This document shows positions 21,763 through 35,551 of a stretch of 64,000 bases of DNA, in pieces. The stretch comes from Corinectria fuckeliana (Eukaryota; Ascomycota; Sordariomycetes; Hypocreales; Nectriaceae). How positions within the stretch are numbered: position 1 is the stretch's first letter; every line of letters begins with the position of its first letter. The DNA lies in NCBI GenBank assembly GCA_019137255.1, contig WPDH01000006.1, positions 62,001 to 126,000 of the forward strand. Reading direction: 5' to 3'. Position numbers and translations under genes: made by a program. A model generated the notes under the pieces. It was not told where the DNA came from and searched no databases. It worked only from the letters and a program-made list of their open reading frames with translations.

Positions 21763-24700
21763 AGTTATTATTACTACTATTAGACTATACCTAATATTAA
21801 TATTAGTTTTAACACTCTAAAATAACTCTTATAAATACTTACCTACTAGTAAGATATACTATTAAAAGATTCTCTCTAAATTTAGAGTCTTACTAGTAAC
21901 TATATAATACTCTAAAATATTATAAGATACTTATTATAATATCTTAATACTTATATACTAATAGAAATTATCTTCTTTTACTTATTACCTTCTTAACTTT
22001 AGTTATTTAAAAAATATTATATCTTACTCTTAATTTACTCTACTTAATTTAATATAGTATAAGTTAGTATAAGAAAGAGAGTATATTAAAACTAGTTAGT
22101 AAATAGTATAATACTAACTTAAATAAGATAGTTATAATAGTAATTAGGGTAAGACTAATATCTTAAGCTTTTTTTTTATACCTTAAACTAAGAAATAAAA
22201 AGCTAATTTTAATTATAAATTAGTAATAGTACTTCTTAGTAGCTAATTAGTTACTAGCTTTAAGTAAAATACCTTAGTTTTACTACCTCTTAAGTATTAT
22301 ACTTATAGATTAACTATAAAAAGATACTTATAAGAAACCTATAAGTATAATTAAAAAGATAAAATAAGAGAATACTATAAGATATATAGTTAATATACCT
22401 ACTAGTATACCTCTAAGAAATCCTACTATTTAAACTATTAGCACTTAATATTAACTAAGTAAATCTTAATACTTACTAGAATAATATAGTAAACTTTTAA
22501 TTAGTATTTAGTATTTACTAAGACTAATAAGCTAAGATAGATTAGCTCTAAATACTAAGAGGATATCTATTAAACTATATTAGTATATAAGATAAAAAAA
22601 GACTAAATATAATCTAGTAATTAGTAAGTATAATATTTATAGTATTATATTATAAGTTTAAAATCTATAAGTTTAAAATTTATAATAAATTATAAGATTT
22701 AGTTTTACTAAAAGAATTAGTTTATTTAAAAACAAATAGTAAAACTTTATAATAAGTTATAGTTACTTATAAGAGTAAGTATTAGTATAAAAGTATATAC
22801 TAAGATACTTAATATGCTAGCTATAAGGTTTAAAAGGATTCTATAGATATAATTTTATAATAGTAAATATATATCTCTATTAGAATATATTCTAATAGTA
22901 ATAAAAGTGATTTTAGATTTAAATATACTAAAAGTAATAATAAGGTTTATTAGGCTATCTAATAAAAAGAAGATAATAAGACTTAAGTAAGAATAAAAGT
23001 AAGAGAAAAAATCTCTTAAAAACTTATACTAGTATAATAAAAAGTATTAAAACCTTTTATAATAATAAGAGAAAGATATAAGTACTAGAAAAGAGTAGAA
23101 AGAAGAAGCTATATATTAAGATAGCTTTATATTATAATAGTTAAGTAAGAAGGCAGTATAGCACTCTAAAATAAGTCTAGTATATAAAATTAGAACTCTA
23201 AATATAAATCTAATTTTAAATACCTAGTATAGCTTTTAATTTAATTATTACTATTTTATTTTATATTAAAAAGTTAATTAAGCCTTATAGTTTATAAGCT
23301 AAAAATATTTATTATATACCTTAAGTTAAAAAGTAAATTATATAAAACTAATTAATTACTATAAAAATATTTTACTTAATTTTACTTCTCTTATTAAATC
23401 TATTATAACTACTATAAGAATAATATATTATAGTTAATAAATAAAAAGCTACTATTAAATTATAGTATTATCTAGATATAGTTCTTTATAATTACTAAAA
23501 GACTAATAATATTATACTCTCTATTAAGGTTATAAATATTAGCCTTTAAAACTAACTCTTTTATTTACTTAGTCTATCTTTTCTAAGTATATTCTATTAT
23601 TATAAACAGGTATTATTATATTACTTAAGAGTAAATAAAAAATCCTTTAAGGTAAGTAAATATAAATCTAATATAAATAAAATCTCTAATACTAAAACAA
23701 ACTTACTTTTAATAACTACTAAGTATATAAGTATAATTAGCTATTATTATATAGTAAAATATAAAAATTACCTAAGTGTAAAAAAAAGCTTTTAACTCTA
23801 CTAAAATATATTCTTCCTAAAGTATATTATTACTAAGACTATATAGTCTTAGTAATAGAAATTTTATAACTAGATAAGAAATAAATATTTATCACTTAGG
23901 TTCTTTAGAAACTAAACCTTAATAAACCTAGCTAAAATAATATTAGATTTTATAATAAGAATCCACTTTAAAGCTAGTAGGTATATATAGCTCTTATTAC
24001 CTATAAGTAGTAGTTCTAATATATTAGCTAAACTCTTCTTACTATCTTTATAGTAATAGTCTAGAGAAGTAATAAGGCTTAGATAGTACTTATAAATAAA
24101 TTAGAAGATTTTATAAATCTTAAGATAAGAGAATTAAAAGTAGTTATTAAATAGGAAAGTAATAATAAGTTAAAAATTTTCCTGCTTAATTAGTATAATA
24201 GTAATATTATAAAAGTTTATTATAAGAATATCTAATTTATATTTTCTAAAAGAGAAGAGTTAAGTAAAAGAAAATAAAATTAGGTTAGAAGTTATATACT
24301 TATATTTATCCTCTCTAAGAAGTATAAATACTATATTATACCTATTATACTCTTAGGTAACTTCTTAAAGATATAGTCTAGTATAAATATTTAAGAGCTT
24401 TAGTTTTATTATAAGTCTATTTTATCTTACTATATCTCTTTTTAAAGATATATTAGTAATATCTAAAGGTACCCTCTTAGATAGAATTAAACTATTTACT
24501 ATTATTATAATAATATTACTAATAATACTTAGGGCTTTAGTAAGTTACTTTTAATATTTTTATACTATAATACTTAAGATTTCTAAAAAGATATTAATTT
24601 AGTATTAGATTAGTTTATATAAAATCTAATAAGAAAGAGAATATAAGTAAACTTACTTTTACTTTTTACTAGGTGTTTTACTATAATATATAACTAAATA

Positions 24701-27700
24701 ATAAACTATATTACTTTATATTTATTTACTATAGCTTATTAAAAGTTAGTATTTAAGTATAAGAATAGATTATAAATAAAAAGAATAGATTTAGTAAATA
24801 CTTAATATATAGTAGTTAACTATTTAATATAGCTAAATTTATAGGTATTATAAATAAATATTTTAAACTAAAAATAATTAGAAGTATACTATTATATTAA
24901 AACCTATAAGTCCTTCTTAATATAGTTTCTTTTTAGCTAGACTTTAAATATAATTAGGAGAATAATTATACCTTAAGTATACTCTTATATATACTAAGAA
25001 AGTAGATATTAAGTTAAAAACTAAAATTATTTTTATTTAGGCAGAAATAAAAAAGAGTTAAATATTTTAGAGAACTCTTTTAAGATAGTTAGAGTAAAAA
25101 TACTAAGCTTATTAAAAATAAGAGTATATAAAGTTTTTATAATACCCTAATATTCTAAGTATATTATATTAATTAGATAACTTTATATTTAATTAAGATA
25201 GGAAAAAAGTAACTCTTATTTATATATTAGTATAATCTTATTTATATAGTATTATTAAATAAACTTAAAACCTTTTTTAGATCTTACTTATTATAAAATC
25301 TAAAATCTTTAAGTGTTTTTTATTATATTATCTTACTAAAAATAGCTTAAACTTAATTAAAGTTATAATATAGTTATTTATTATATCTCTTAAACTTTAT
25401 AATATTATACTTAAGATTTAAGAGTTTATCTTTTATTATTAAATAGTATTAATAAGATCTGTTTACTCTTAGGCTAAGATACTCTAAAAGAAGTTATTAA
25501 CTAAGTATATTACTTAAAATTATACTAATAAAAAAACAAATAAATATTAGCTTACTATTAATTTTTATTTTTATACTATTATCTAGTTTAATTAGATATA
25601 CTAAAAATTTAAATATTTTTATAGTTTTTATACTAAATAGCCTAAGTGTAAGTAAGATAATACTCTTTTAGTAATTATAATATTACTTTTTAAGAAACTA
25701 TAATATAATATAAAACCCTATTAGTAAGTAATATATATTTTAAAATAATCTAAATATATTAATAAAAAGAAAGAATAAAAATAAGATAATAAAAAGATTA
25801 GAAAACTTCTCTTTTAGAAATTTATAACTAAATACTATAATCTCTTTCTTAGTATAAAGTAAAGTTATAAGTTTTACTAACTAAAACTACTACTAGAATA
25901 TAAAAAATATAAACTAGATAGTAAAGTTATATAATAATAGTAGTTCTAATAGCTATTTTATTTAACCTTAATTATAGTTAATATAGATATTAGAGAGATA
26001 GCTAATAATCTAAGTAGGGCTAATAAGCTAGTTCTAATTAAATATAATAATAAGTTTTTAAAAACCTAAAAGATTCTCTTAGGTTTAGAGTAAGACACTT
26101 AATTCTTTAATAGTATTATAAAGGTTTATCTAGTCTTTTTATTTAAATAGTAGTTATAGTAAGCTTAGTATAAAAAACATCTCTTATATATATAATAATA
26201 GCTTACTTTTAAAATTTAACTAGCTTATAAAGTTATAATTATACTAAGTGATTCTCTTAATATACTACTTTTTATATTTTATATTATTATAATACTACTA
26301 GATATAATTAGATAGTTAGAGAGAATATCTACTATTATTCTTAATATAATAACTTAAAGTTATCTAGATAGATTTATCTTACTATCTTATCTCTTATAGT
26401 TTTAAGATAAGCTTTTTAATTAATTTTACTATACTATAATATATAAGTTTTATATTTTATAGTAATAATAAAAATATTTAAAGTATAACTTTAAGATTAA
26501 ATAAGAGAATATTTTTAGTTAGTTTACTTCTTAATAATATAAGTATTATATTTAACTTTAAGATTTAATAGTAAAGTAAAAGTAATAATAAACTTTTCTA
26601 GAGGTATTAGTTAAGAGTATTCTTATAAACTAGTAATAAATAAAGTTTCTTAATATTAGAAACTATCTAAAGAATCTTAACTAGTTTTTAATAACCTTAT
26701 TATAATATATAATATTATTACTCTTATAGTATTAGAGTAGCCTTAAATATAGATAAATATAGAAATATTAGAGTATAGTACTTTTTTATTATTAGGTCTT
26801 AAAGTAGTTAGTAAGAATAGAAAAGTAGCTTAAGGTTTTTTATTATATAAAGTGAAATATTATATAACTATAAGAAGGTTATACTATTATAACTATCTAA
26901 TAGTAATATTAAAGCTTTATCTAGAGGTAAATTAATAATATTAAAACTAATATTATTAGGCTCTAAATTTCTTATATTATATTCTATCTTATAAATATAT
27001 AAAATATTATTATACCTAAAGTTATCTTCTAGTAAAATAGATTTAGTATAAATAGATAGTATATTAAGAGTATAAGTTATTATTATATTATTAAGACTAT
27101 TATAAGACAGGTTACTATTAATATTTATAAAAACCTAATTAATAACCTAAAGTATATTCTTAAGCTTACTTAATTTTTTACTATTCTTATAATAGTAATT
27201 CTCTATAGTATTAAGAAACTATCTAATATTATTACTATTAAGATCTACTATAGTAAAGTTTTAAACTTAGTAGCTAAGATATTATATAATATTTTTAAGC
27301 TAAAGCTTAACTCTAGTTAGATTTTTATAGTTAGGGATTTAACTTATACTAAGTATATCTTAAGTTTTAGTAATATAGTCTACTAGTATACTTAGAGGTT
27401 TTAAGAGATTTTATACTTAATACTAAGCTATTAATCACAGCTAAGTTAGTAGATTAACTACTTACTTATTCTTTTTATACTTATATAGTACTTATCTTAA
27501 AACTTTATATAGATTATAAAAAGATAAGATAGTAAGTTTAAGATAATATACTCTCTAATATAATATTATATAAAAAATAGTATTTACTTATAGAATAGTA
27601 TTAGCTTATTTTAAGGTCTTATTTAAGTATAGCTCTAGTAGAGAGTAAAACTTATAAGTTAGTTTCTTACTAATAGCTTTTAGTAGTAAAAGTAATATAT

Positions 27701-30700
27701 ATAAAGAACTAAATTTTATAGTAAGTAATATTATAAAGTAGTTTTTATAATACTACTTATAGTAGTTTTAGTAGCTAAAGCAGATAAAACGCCTTTTAGT
27801 ATTACCCTTTTAGATTTAACACTTTAAGTTACTCTTATTTCTCTACTTAAATACTACTAGGTTAGATATAAGTTATAACTTCTACCTTTTTCTCCTCCTT
27901 AAAAATAAAAGAAATAGTTTCTTACCCTTTTTTATCACTTTACTCTAAGCTATTATTTATATTCTTATAAATAATAGCTAATATTAGCTAGCTTCTAAGT
28001 ATTATATTTACCTTTATATCTTAGCCTTAATATATAAAGCTAAACCTTAAGAACAAGTAATAAGTACCTCTTATAATCTTAACTAATACCTAAGAATCTT
28101 TATAGTCTAAGCAAAAATATAAAATACTACTAAGTATATTATAAACCTCTACTAAAAATACTCTTTAAGTCTTAAAACTATAGCTTAGTAAACCTACTTA
28201 GTATATACTTTTAAACTAACTAGTTTATAAAATATTATATTCTTTTTTAGATCTTTTTAGTAGTACTAAATCTAAATCTCTTAATACTAAGTAGCTAAAC
28301 CTTAAGAAGTTTAATAAACTTATAAGCTAAAATAATAATCTTTATAAATATAGTAAGTATAACTACTTTATAGTCTACTTTTATACTAATATATTAGAGT
28401 TAACTTAGTATTACTTAGATTAAGGCTATATACTAATTTTAGTAAAAAGCTTAAAATATATAATAAAAAAGTAAACTAGCTTTATAGCTTAACCTATATA
28501 GAAGTTAGCTAATATAAGTTTTTATATTTAGTTAGACTATAATAATATAATTAAAATACTTCTTAATAAGAATAAAAGATATAAGTATAAATAGTATTAT
28601 AATCTTAGACTATTCTTAGACACCTTTATTAAAGTAATCTTTTAGAATCTTAAGATAAGTATAAGAATTTTCTTCTTATATATATTTAATAATAGTATAA
28701 TAAAAGATATTATTTAGTACTATCTTAAGTCTATAAAAAGTATTAATACTATAATACTTATAAGTAAGAGTCTTACTAAGATTAGGAATAATATTAACAG
28801 CTAGTATTATAATACTTTTAAAAATCTTTATATATATTACTTTTACTTACTTTCTCCCCTCTAATAAAATCCTACTATTTATAAGCTACTTAAATTTATA
28901 TTTATTAGCTTAATATTTAGCACCTAATCTTTAAGAAGTAAACTACTCTTCTAATAGTCTAATAATACCTAGATAGTTTTTTTATACTAAATAAGTTTAC
29001 TAAGATTTTTAATTTTACTAAGAAGAAGATTAATCTTAACTACTTAACAAAAAAGCTTAAAAAATAGTATAAGAGTAAGTAACTCCTCTTATACTAATAT
29101 AAAATACTATTTAACTAACTAGTATTAGTTATTTATATTAAGATAGTAATACTTATAAAAATAAGAATTAACTATAAAGCTATATACTATAGTAATAATA
29201 CTAGTAAGAAGTATACTACTAAGTTTCTTAATAACTAGTTTTAGAACTTATTAAATTTAAAAAGACTTAAAAAGTTTATACTAGACTTAAATAAAAATAT
29301 TACTATTATACTTAACACTTTTTATATAGTATAAGAGAAAAAGATATTAAAAGTATATAACCTAAATAAAAATCTAAACCTTTTTATTCTAAATAATTTA
29401 AAAGATAAGTTACTACTACTAGCTGTATAAGTATTATAATAAAAGTATCTTTTTTTATATTATTATTAAGAGGGGCTAAAATTAGCTTATAATATTATTA
29501 CTTTTTATTATATTTACTTAGAGTTTTACCTAGTATTTTATAATATACTAAGAATATTTAGTAGAGTTTAAGCTATATAAATTTAGAGTTATCTTATAAA
29601 TAAGAGCTATTAATTATAATACTTTAGTCTTTTTATAATTATTATATAATATAACTACTATATAGTAATATTACTAATTCTTTTTAATATAAAACCTAAC
29701 TACTATTAAATAAAATAATAAGTAGTAAATATTTATCACTTTAATACTAGTACTTATAGAGATAATAACTAGCTGCTATAAAATAAATACCTTAATAAAA
29801 AACTCTCTTATTATTCTCTACTTATTCTCTTTATAAAAGCTCTTACTATTTTAAATTAAGTCTTATATTATCTTATAGTACTATAAGAAAGATATAAAAA
29901 GCTATTCTTTTATATTATTAAGTAGATATAATATACTTATATAAGTTATATATTATTAATAACTAGAGTATAACACCTAAGAAGAATTCTTACTAATAAT
30001 TTTTCACAGTTAGAATAGTTTATATTACTACTAGCTGTTTATAGTATTAGTTAATAGCCTAACTTTAAGGTATAAAAAGGCTAGGCCTACTTATTTATTA
30101 TATTATAATATAATAATTATATTCTCTAAAAATAGTATTATAAGCTTTATTCTTTTATAAAATTATAACTTAGAATTAGTAAGTCTTAATATCTTTAATA
30201 CTAAGATCTTATATTAGTATTTTATATGCTAAAATAGCTTCTTCTTAGTCTAAGAAATAAATATTATAACTACCTTTTAACCTTCTTACTCTAATTTTAC
30301 TTTTATAATAATAGTACTACTATTACTAAGAATTAAGAACTAATACTATACTAAACTAGTTTTTAAAACTAAGTATATCCTATTATCTATTTTTTAATAT
30401 ATAGTTTCTAATAGTTATAATATATTTACTACTTATCCTCTTTCTATCTAGAGTTATCTAGAAAAATCACTTTTAAGTCTTAAGTCTATTTACTAGCTAT
30501 ATAAACTCTTTCTTTTTAATAGTAAAATCACCTAGTTTTTAAGTTTTTATTTCTTAAGGTTAGTAATATCTTTACACTTTTATAACTCTTCTAGAAGTTC
30601 TAAATACTATCTAGCTACCTAGCTTTTACTATATCTTAGATTTTCCCTTTTTTAAACTAGATTCTAACTAAAACTAAGTATCTAATATATATCTATTTAG

Positions 30701-32978
30701 ATATTAGTAATATATAATAACTACTTTAAGGTTAAGTCTACTTAGTATAAAACTTTTAAGACTACTTATATTAAAATACTTAAAAATATAAAAAAGAATA
30801 ATAAGATTATAAATATTAACTTACTTTCTTTACCTATAGAATATCTTACCTTTTTAATAGGTATAAAAGACTTTTTAGAGAAGTACTTACTAAAGAAATA
30901 AATAATACTAGCTAAGTTTAATCCTCTCTTAATCTGCTTTTACTATTATATAACTACTAAATTTTAGAATTCTAATAATAATATAAAGTTTAATATTCTC
31001 TTAAAAAAGAAAGATAAGTTTATAAAAAAAAAGTTTTTAACTATTACTAATAAAAACTATAAGAGTAGTATTATTTCTAATAATATTAAGCCTAAATATT
31101 CTTATAAAGTTAAACTTAACTCTCTCTTAGTAATACCTAAAAAGACTCTAACTTAAAAGAAAGCTAAACAGCTAGCTAAAATACTAGTCTTAAAAAGTTC
31201 TTATATTTTATTAATTACTAAGAAGTAGAAAAATAGTAATTAGAAAATAAAACTAAAAAAGAAAGCTAAGATAGTAAAAGATAAAAAAAAACTAAATACT
31301 AATATTATAAATTTTAAGATAATAAATACTAACTATAAGAATAATACTAAGTAGTATAATAATAACCTATTTAAGCTAACTATAAAAAGTCTCCTATTAA
31401 AATAGCTACTTATAAGTATAAAAACTTAAGATACTATAAGTAAAAGAGATATCTTTTCTACTATTATAGTATATTCTTATATTAATACTCTACTAGTTAA
31501 GAAGTAAATTAAGTTTTAGTCCTCTTTTATTTTATTCTAAATTAGTACTAATAAAGTTTAACTACTTAACTTAAATCTTTTTAATAAACTTCTAATAGTA
31601 ATTTTAAACTCTTAGGTTAATAATATTTTATACCTAACTAATTATATTATTATTATATAAGTAAAATAAGCTCTAAATAAATATCTTTTTCTTAACCTTA
31701 CTTACCTAAAAAACCTCTTTTAAAGCCTAAAAAGTATTATTTAAAAATATCTTATTAAGATTACTTTTTAGTTTATTTATCTACTTAGCTTAAATCTTAT
31801 AATAAAGCTTATAAGTTTTAGCCTTAAAATAGTCTAAAAGTTTATTACCTAGCTTTATAACTATAATACTTAGTTAGTTTCTTACTATTAAAGTTCTAAG
31901 TTTAGTTATATAGAGAAATAACCTAAAACTATAAACTACTTTAAAGAGTTTTATACTTAGTCTTTCTTATCTTTTATTATAAATAAGAAACTAAAACTAA
32001 ATAAGATTTATAATAATTAGTTTTTTAAGTAAGTTTATAATTCTTTATATAAAATTATAACCTAAGATCTAATAAAAGTTTAAAATACTTTTAGCTATCT
32101 TAATTTTATTATTTAAGACTTTTAGTTTTAAAATTAAATATTAGAGTTTAAGAATAATACTTAAAATAAGAGAGAAAGCTAGTATTTTAGTTTTTATAAA
32201 AGTATTTTACTAATAGTTATAAATAAAGTTTATTAATACTTTTATAATATAGTTTAATTAGAGTAATTTAATATAATTAATATTTTAAGTAAGATATATA
32301 AGATATATTAAGTTTAAAATAAGATTATCTTTAAGCTAAGAGTATATTTATAATTAAGATATAAAACTATAATTATATAAATTACTTAGTTATTTTACTA
32401 AAAGTAATTAAACTTTTACCTCTTATACTTATATCTTAGTTATCTTACTATAAAATACTATATTAATATTTAATAGTATTATCTTATATTACTATATTAC
32501 TAATAGTATTAGACTAGATAATCTAAGTTAATATATTATTTTATAGTAGTTAAAGCTAGTTATATTCTTTCTAAATTAGACTATATTTACTATTAATATA
32601 AATAAGCTAATAAGATTAAATATAAAAAATAATATAGTATTATAACTTATTTTAAAGAGTAAGATATTATATATTTTAAAGTACTATATAAAATTATACT
32701 ATATTAAATAATAATAGTTTTAATATAAAAAATAGTATAAATAATATAACCTTATTATTTAATATTATTATATTAAGTTAAATAAGAACTATAAACTCTT
32801 ATATAGTATATAAAATCTTAAAATAATTATAAGTATAATAGTTATATCTTATTCTAGCTTATTATAAATATAACTAGTATAAATTTAATCTTACCCTTAT
32901 AAAGTCTTATTAAGATATTCACACTAGGTTATATCTGTCCTCACCCTATCTAAGGCTTAAACCCTCCCTATAACCATA

Positions 32979-33005
32979 TCCTAAAATCACCCCCGCCCGC
33001 GTAGG
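32979..33005 (-). repeat. Right terminal inverted repeat of the complete element
   Basis: It is the reverse complement of 20601-20627 over 27 bp. TA follows at 33006-33007, after which normal composition resumes at once. Confidence 0.92.
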
Positions 33006-33007
33006 TA

Positions 33008-35494
33008 CTATGCTGAGCTGTCTGGGTCGGCGATAGCACACCATGTCTGGATTGAGAACAGCCAGGTTTCCCGAAAGGCTAACAGACGGGAACGATCAGG
33101 CGGGCGTGGTTCCCGTTTGGCCGAGTGAGAACGCGGTGGCATGGCACGCATGCATGCAGCAGTCCAGTGGGTTGCCGAGTTCCTGGATGTTGACGCAGAC
33201 ACGCATTGCGCACGCGCCCACCCATAACCGAATCGGTACGAAAGAGACAGATGGAAGCAGACCGACGCGATCCGCGCCTCGCAGCGTCGTAGTCGCAGTC
33301 GCAGTCGCAGTTGCATTTGCATTTGCAGGTGCAGCAGCAGGGTGCGAGGGAGATGGGTAGATATGGTGAGCCATACCAGGGAGTAACTAGTCGTGCCTTG
33401 CGTCGTGTGCAGCGTCTGGTTGCATGGCAGTGGATCCGAACCCGACGACAACGGACGGACAGCTTACTCCGACGTAAGACACCATGCCTAGTAGTGTCTC
33501 GGGCTGCACAGGTAGGTAGGCAGTTGTTAGGGAGTTAGCCTGCTACCCCTTTCCCTCCGCTGCAAAACAAAGCCTTGCTTCCAAGTTGATAGAGACTCTG
33601 GTGGACGTTGTGAGGTCTCGCAAGTGCCGTCTTGCCGTCTTGGGGCTGACTCTGCAGGTGTCTCGCCTCGCTCTCTCAGCACACGAAGGGAACCCACAGA
33701 TATCCACAACTGGCGCCCATTTTCACCAAGGTAGGCCTAGGAACGTAGTCTACTACTTTAGTACTTCGTATGTAGCTACGTACTTAGATACAGCGCCCGG
33801 CCCAAGGACGTTACTAGCGAAGCACTACACACACCTACCACCAACTAACTACTAGTAAGCAGCCAAGCAAGGAATCAAACACCAACCACCATGGTCCCCT
33901 GAGCCTGATACATACCATGGACTGTTTGTGTGCGTGCGTGCGTGCGTGCGTGTGTGAGTGATGAGAGTGTGAGTGTGAATGAGTGTGTGTACCCAAAGAT
34001 GGACAACGCACACGCACCACAAAGCCGACTACATACACGTACGCTCTTAGGCTCTTGGTACCCGCGCTGGCCGTGACGACACTGCGTTGGGCGACAGGAT
34101 CTGATGGATGATGAGTGACGGGCGGATGGATTGCTAGAGAGTCTGAGAGTGTAGCATCATCGAATGGTCAACGGCATGCGTCTTGGATCGACACTTTATG
34201 GGAACAGCTTGGACAGGTACACGGTACAGGGCCAGGTACAGGTACAGACCACTAGTACATAGTACTTTTTAGTGGAAGGGACTACAGATTTCCAGGGCCC
34301 CTGGCTGGACCCCTGGTGACCGTTTCCGTAGGTACCTAGAACAGTACGAAGTAGACGCGCTGTCGCCCGTGGTGGTGGGCGCATTGGCCCTCTTTTCCCC
34401 TGGATCCCCTTTTGTGTGGCTCCAGGCTCCCAGTGAGTTGAGGCTGCAGTGCACTCACTCCAGCGCGTCCTTCTTTGAGCCGGGTCCCTAGATTCCATCC
34501 GTTCCCTTCAGGCCAGACCTGGAAGCCAGTATGCACGGGCAACCTGAGTGACTCTTACGTAGGAGTCCTTCGGGCAAGCCTCCCCTCTCGCTACAGCATC
34601 ACAGCCCCAAAACCCCTGGCCGTCGTTCGTGTCGATCTACTTACCAAATGTACGTATGTATTCGTACATACATTGACGAACAGACGGGAAGAATCTATAC
34701 GTGCTAGTACCAATACTAGTACCACTACTAGTCCTCAGTAGAAACGTACCCCCCTTCCCCCCAAAAGCCCCCAAGACGCGAGGGGACCCCGTTTCCCCCT
34801 CAAGTCTCAGGTACCGATACCACAACCACGCTGTACCAGTCTAGTACCGCCTCCCATCGACAGTAATTCATCCTCGCCTCTCCTGTCTTTCGGTCCCGTT
34901 CGCCAAATTCATCTGCATAGGTCCCCCATCACCATCGTTGTCGCCGCAGCCGCAGCTATAACCTTCTCTCTTGACTTCGTTTCCTCTTCTTTCTATCGTC
35001 CGGATCCCTCGTTGGCCTCATCCTCCTCGCCGACTTTAATCGCCTTTCCCGTCTCCATCTCCATCGGCATCTCGGGCTTCCTCCGCCTTCTTTGTTCGCT
35101 TGCGGCCTGCGCTGGCGACTGGCTCTGGCTCTGGCTCTGGCTCTCTCGCTCACCGTGTGTCTCACCCGTTTCTTGTCTCGCTCTGCTTCCCTCCCTCTAC
35201 CGACGCTTGCTTATGGTGAGCTTCTTCGTGTCTCTCCATGCCTTATCGCGCCCGCCGCCTTCTCGCTCACTAGTGGAACATGGGCCACCGTCTGTTTTTC
35301 CTTGTGCTTGGCTAACACAAAATTCCAGTTCCTACCACCACATCGGACCTCGGACATCAGACCTCGGACGCACTTCGTCAACAAGCCTCTGGGGCACTAT
35401 CACGGAGTGAAATAGACGAGGGTTCCTCAACACCCTGACCCTAACCTCCGACCCCTCATCCCAGCCGACCTGCGGCCCATACGCGATAATTGAC
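33008..35494. other. Intergenic stretch and upstream region of the DENN gene
   Basis: About 2.5 kb. The first part contains low-complexity tracts: CAGTCG/CATTTG-like repeats near 33290-33330, (TGCG)5 at 33931-33950 followed by GT/GAGT repeats. The last 650 bp on the plus strand are CT-rich (34860-35200), as in fungal promoters and leaders. Open frames are short or repeat-derived; I recognise no gene before 35500. Confidence 0.45.
33931..33950. repeat. (TGCG)5 microsatellite
   Basis: Five perfect TGCG units run into a GT/GAGT-rich stretch that continues to about 33990. Confidence 0.9.
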
Positions 35495-35551
35495 ATGTCA
35501 TGGAGAATTCGGGGACCCCTCTCGCCGACTACTTCTGGATCGCCGGCATAG
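35495..35551 (+). promoter_or_regulatory. Overlapping upstream ORF at the DENN start
   Basis: An ATG with G at -3 lies five bases before the chosen start and opens 19 codons in another frame, closing inside the DENN coding region (TAG at 35549-35551). The main ATG has G at -3 and G at +4. If both are transcribed, leaky scanning would set DENN output. Confidence 0.4.

Larger units (their letters stand above)
20601..33005 (+). mobile_element. Complete 12.4 kb RIP-destroyed element with terminal inverted repeats
   Basis: The element is bounded by 27 bp perfect inverted repeats (20601-20627 and 32979-33005) and by TA on both sides (20599-20600, 33006-33007), consistent with a TA target duplication. 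The whole interior is AT-rich, with CpA and TpG nearly gone and TpA abundant. Stops fill all frames and no open frame of 60 codons survives. The part from 27913 rightward is seen only in this copy. Short lysine-rich patches around 31000-31300 hint at a former coding region, but I cannot assign it. A TA duplication fits several DNA transposon groups (Tc1/mariner-like, Mirage-type). The size is far above ordinary mariner elements, so it was probably multigenic or composite. Superfamily unknown. Confidence 0.92.

Noticed and set aside
28800..31700. Possible transposase or recombinase remnants in the AT-rich element
   Set aside because: RIP has put stops in every frame; the suggestive lysine-rich patches are too degraded to name a domain.
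33008..33451. 147-codon minus-strand frame beside the large element
   Set aside because: It lacks an ATG at its start and contains a Leu/Arg run from simple repeats; no family resemblance.
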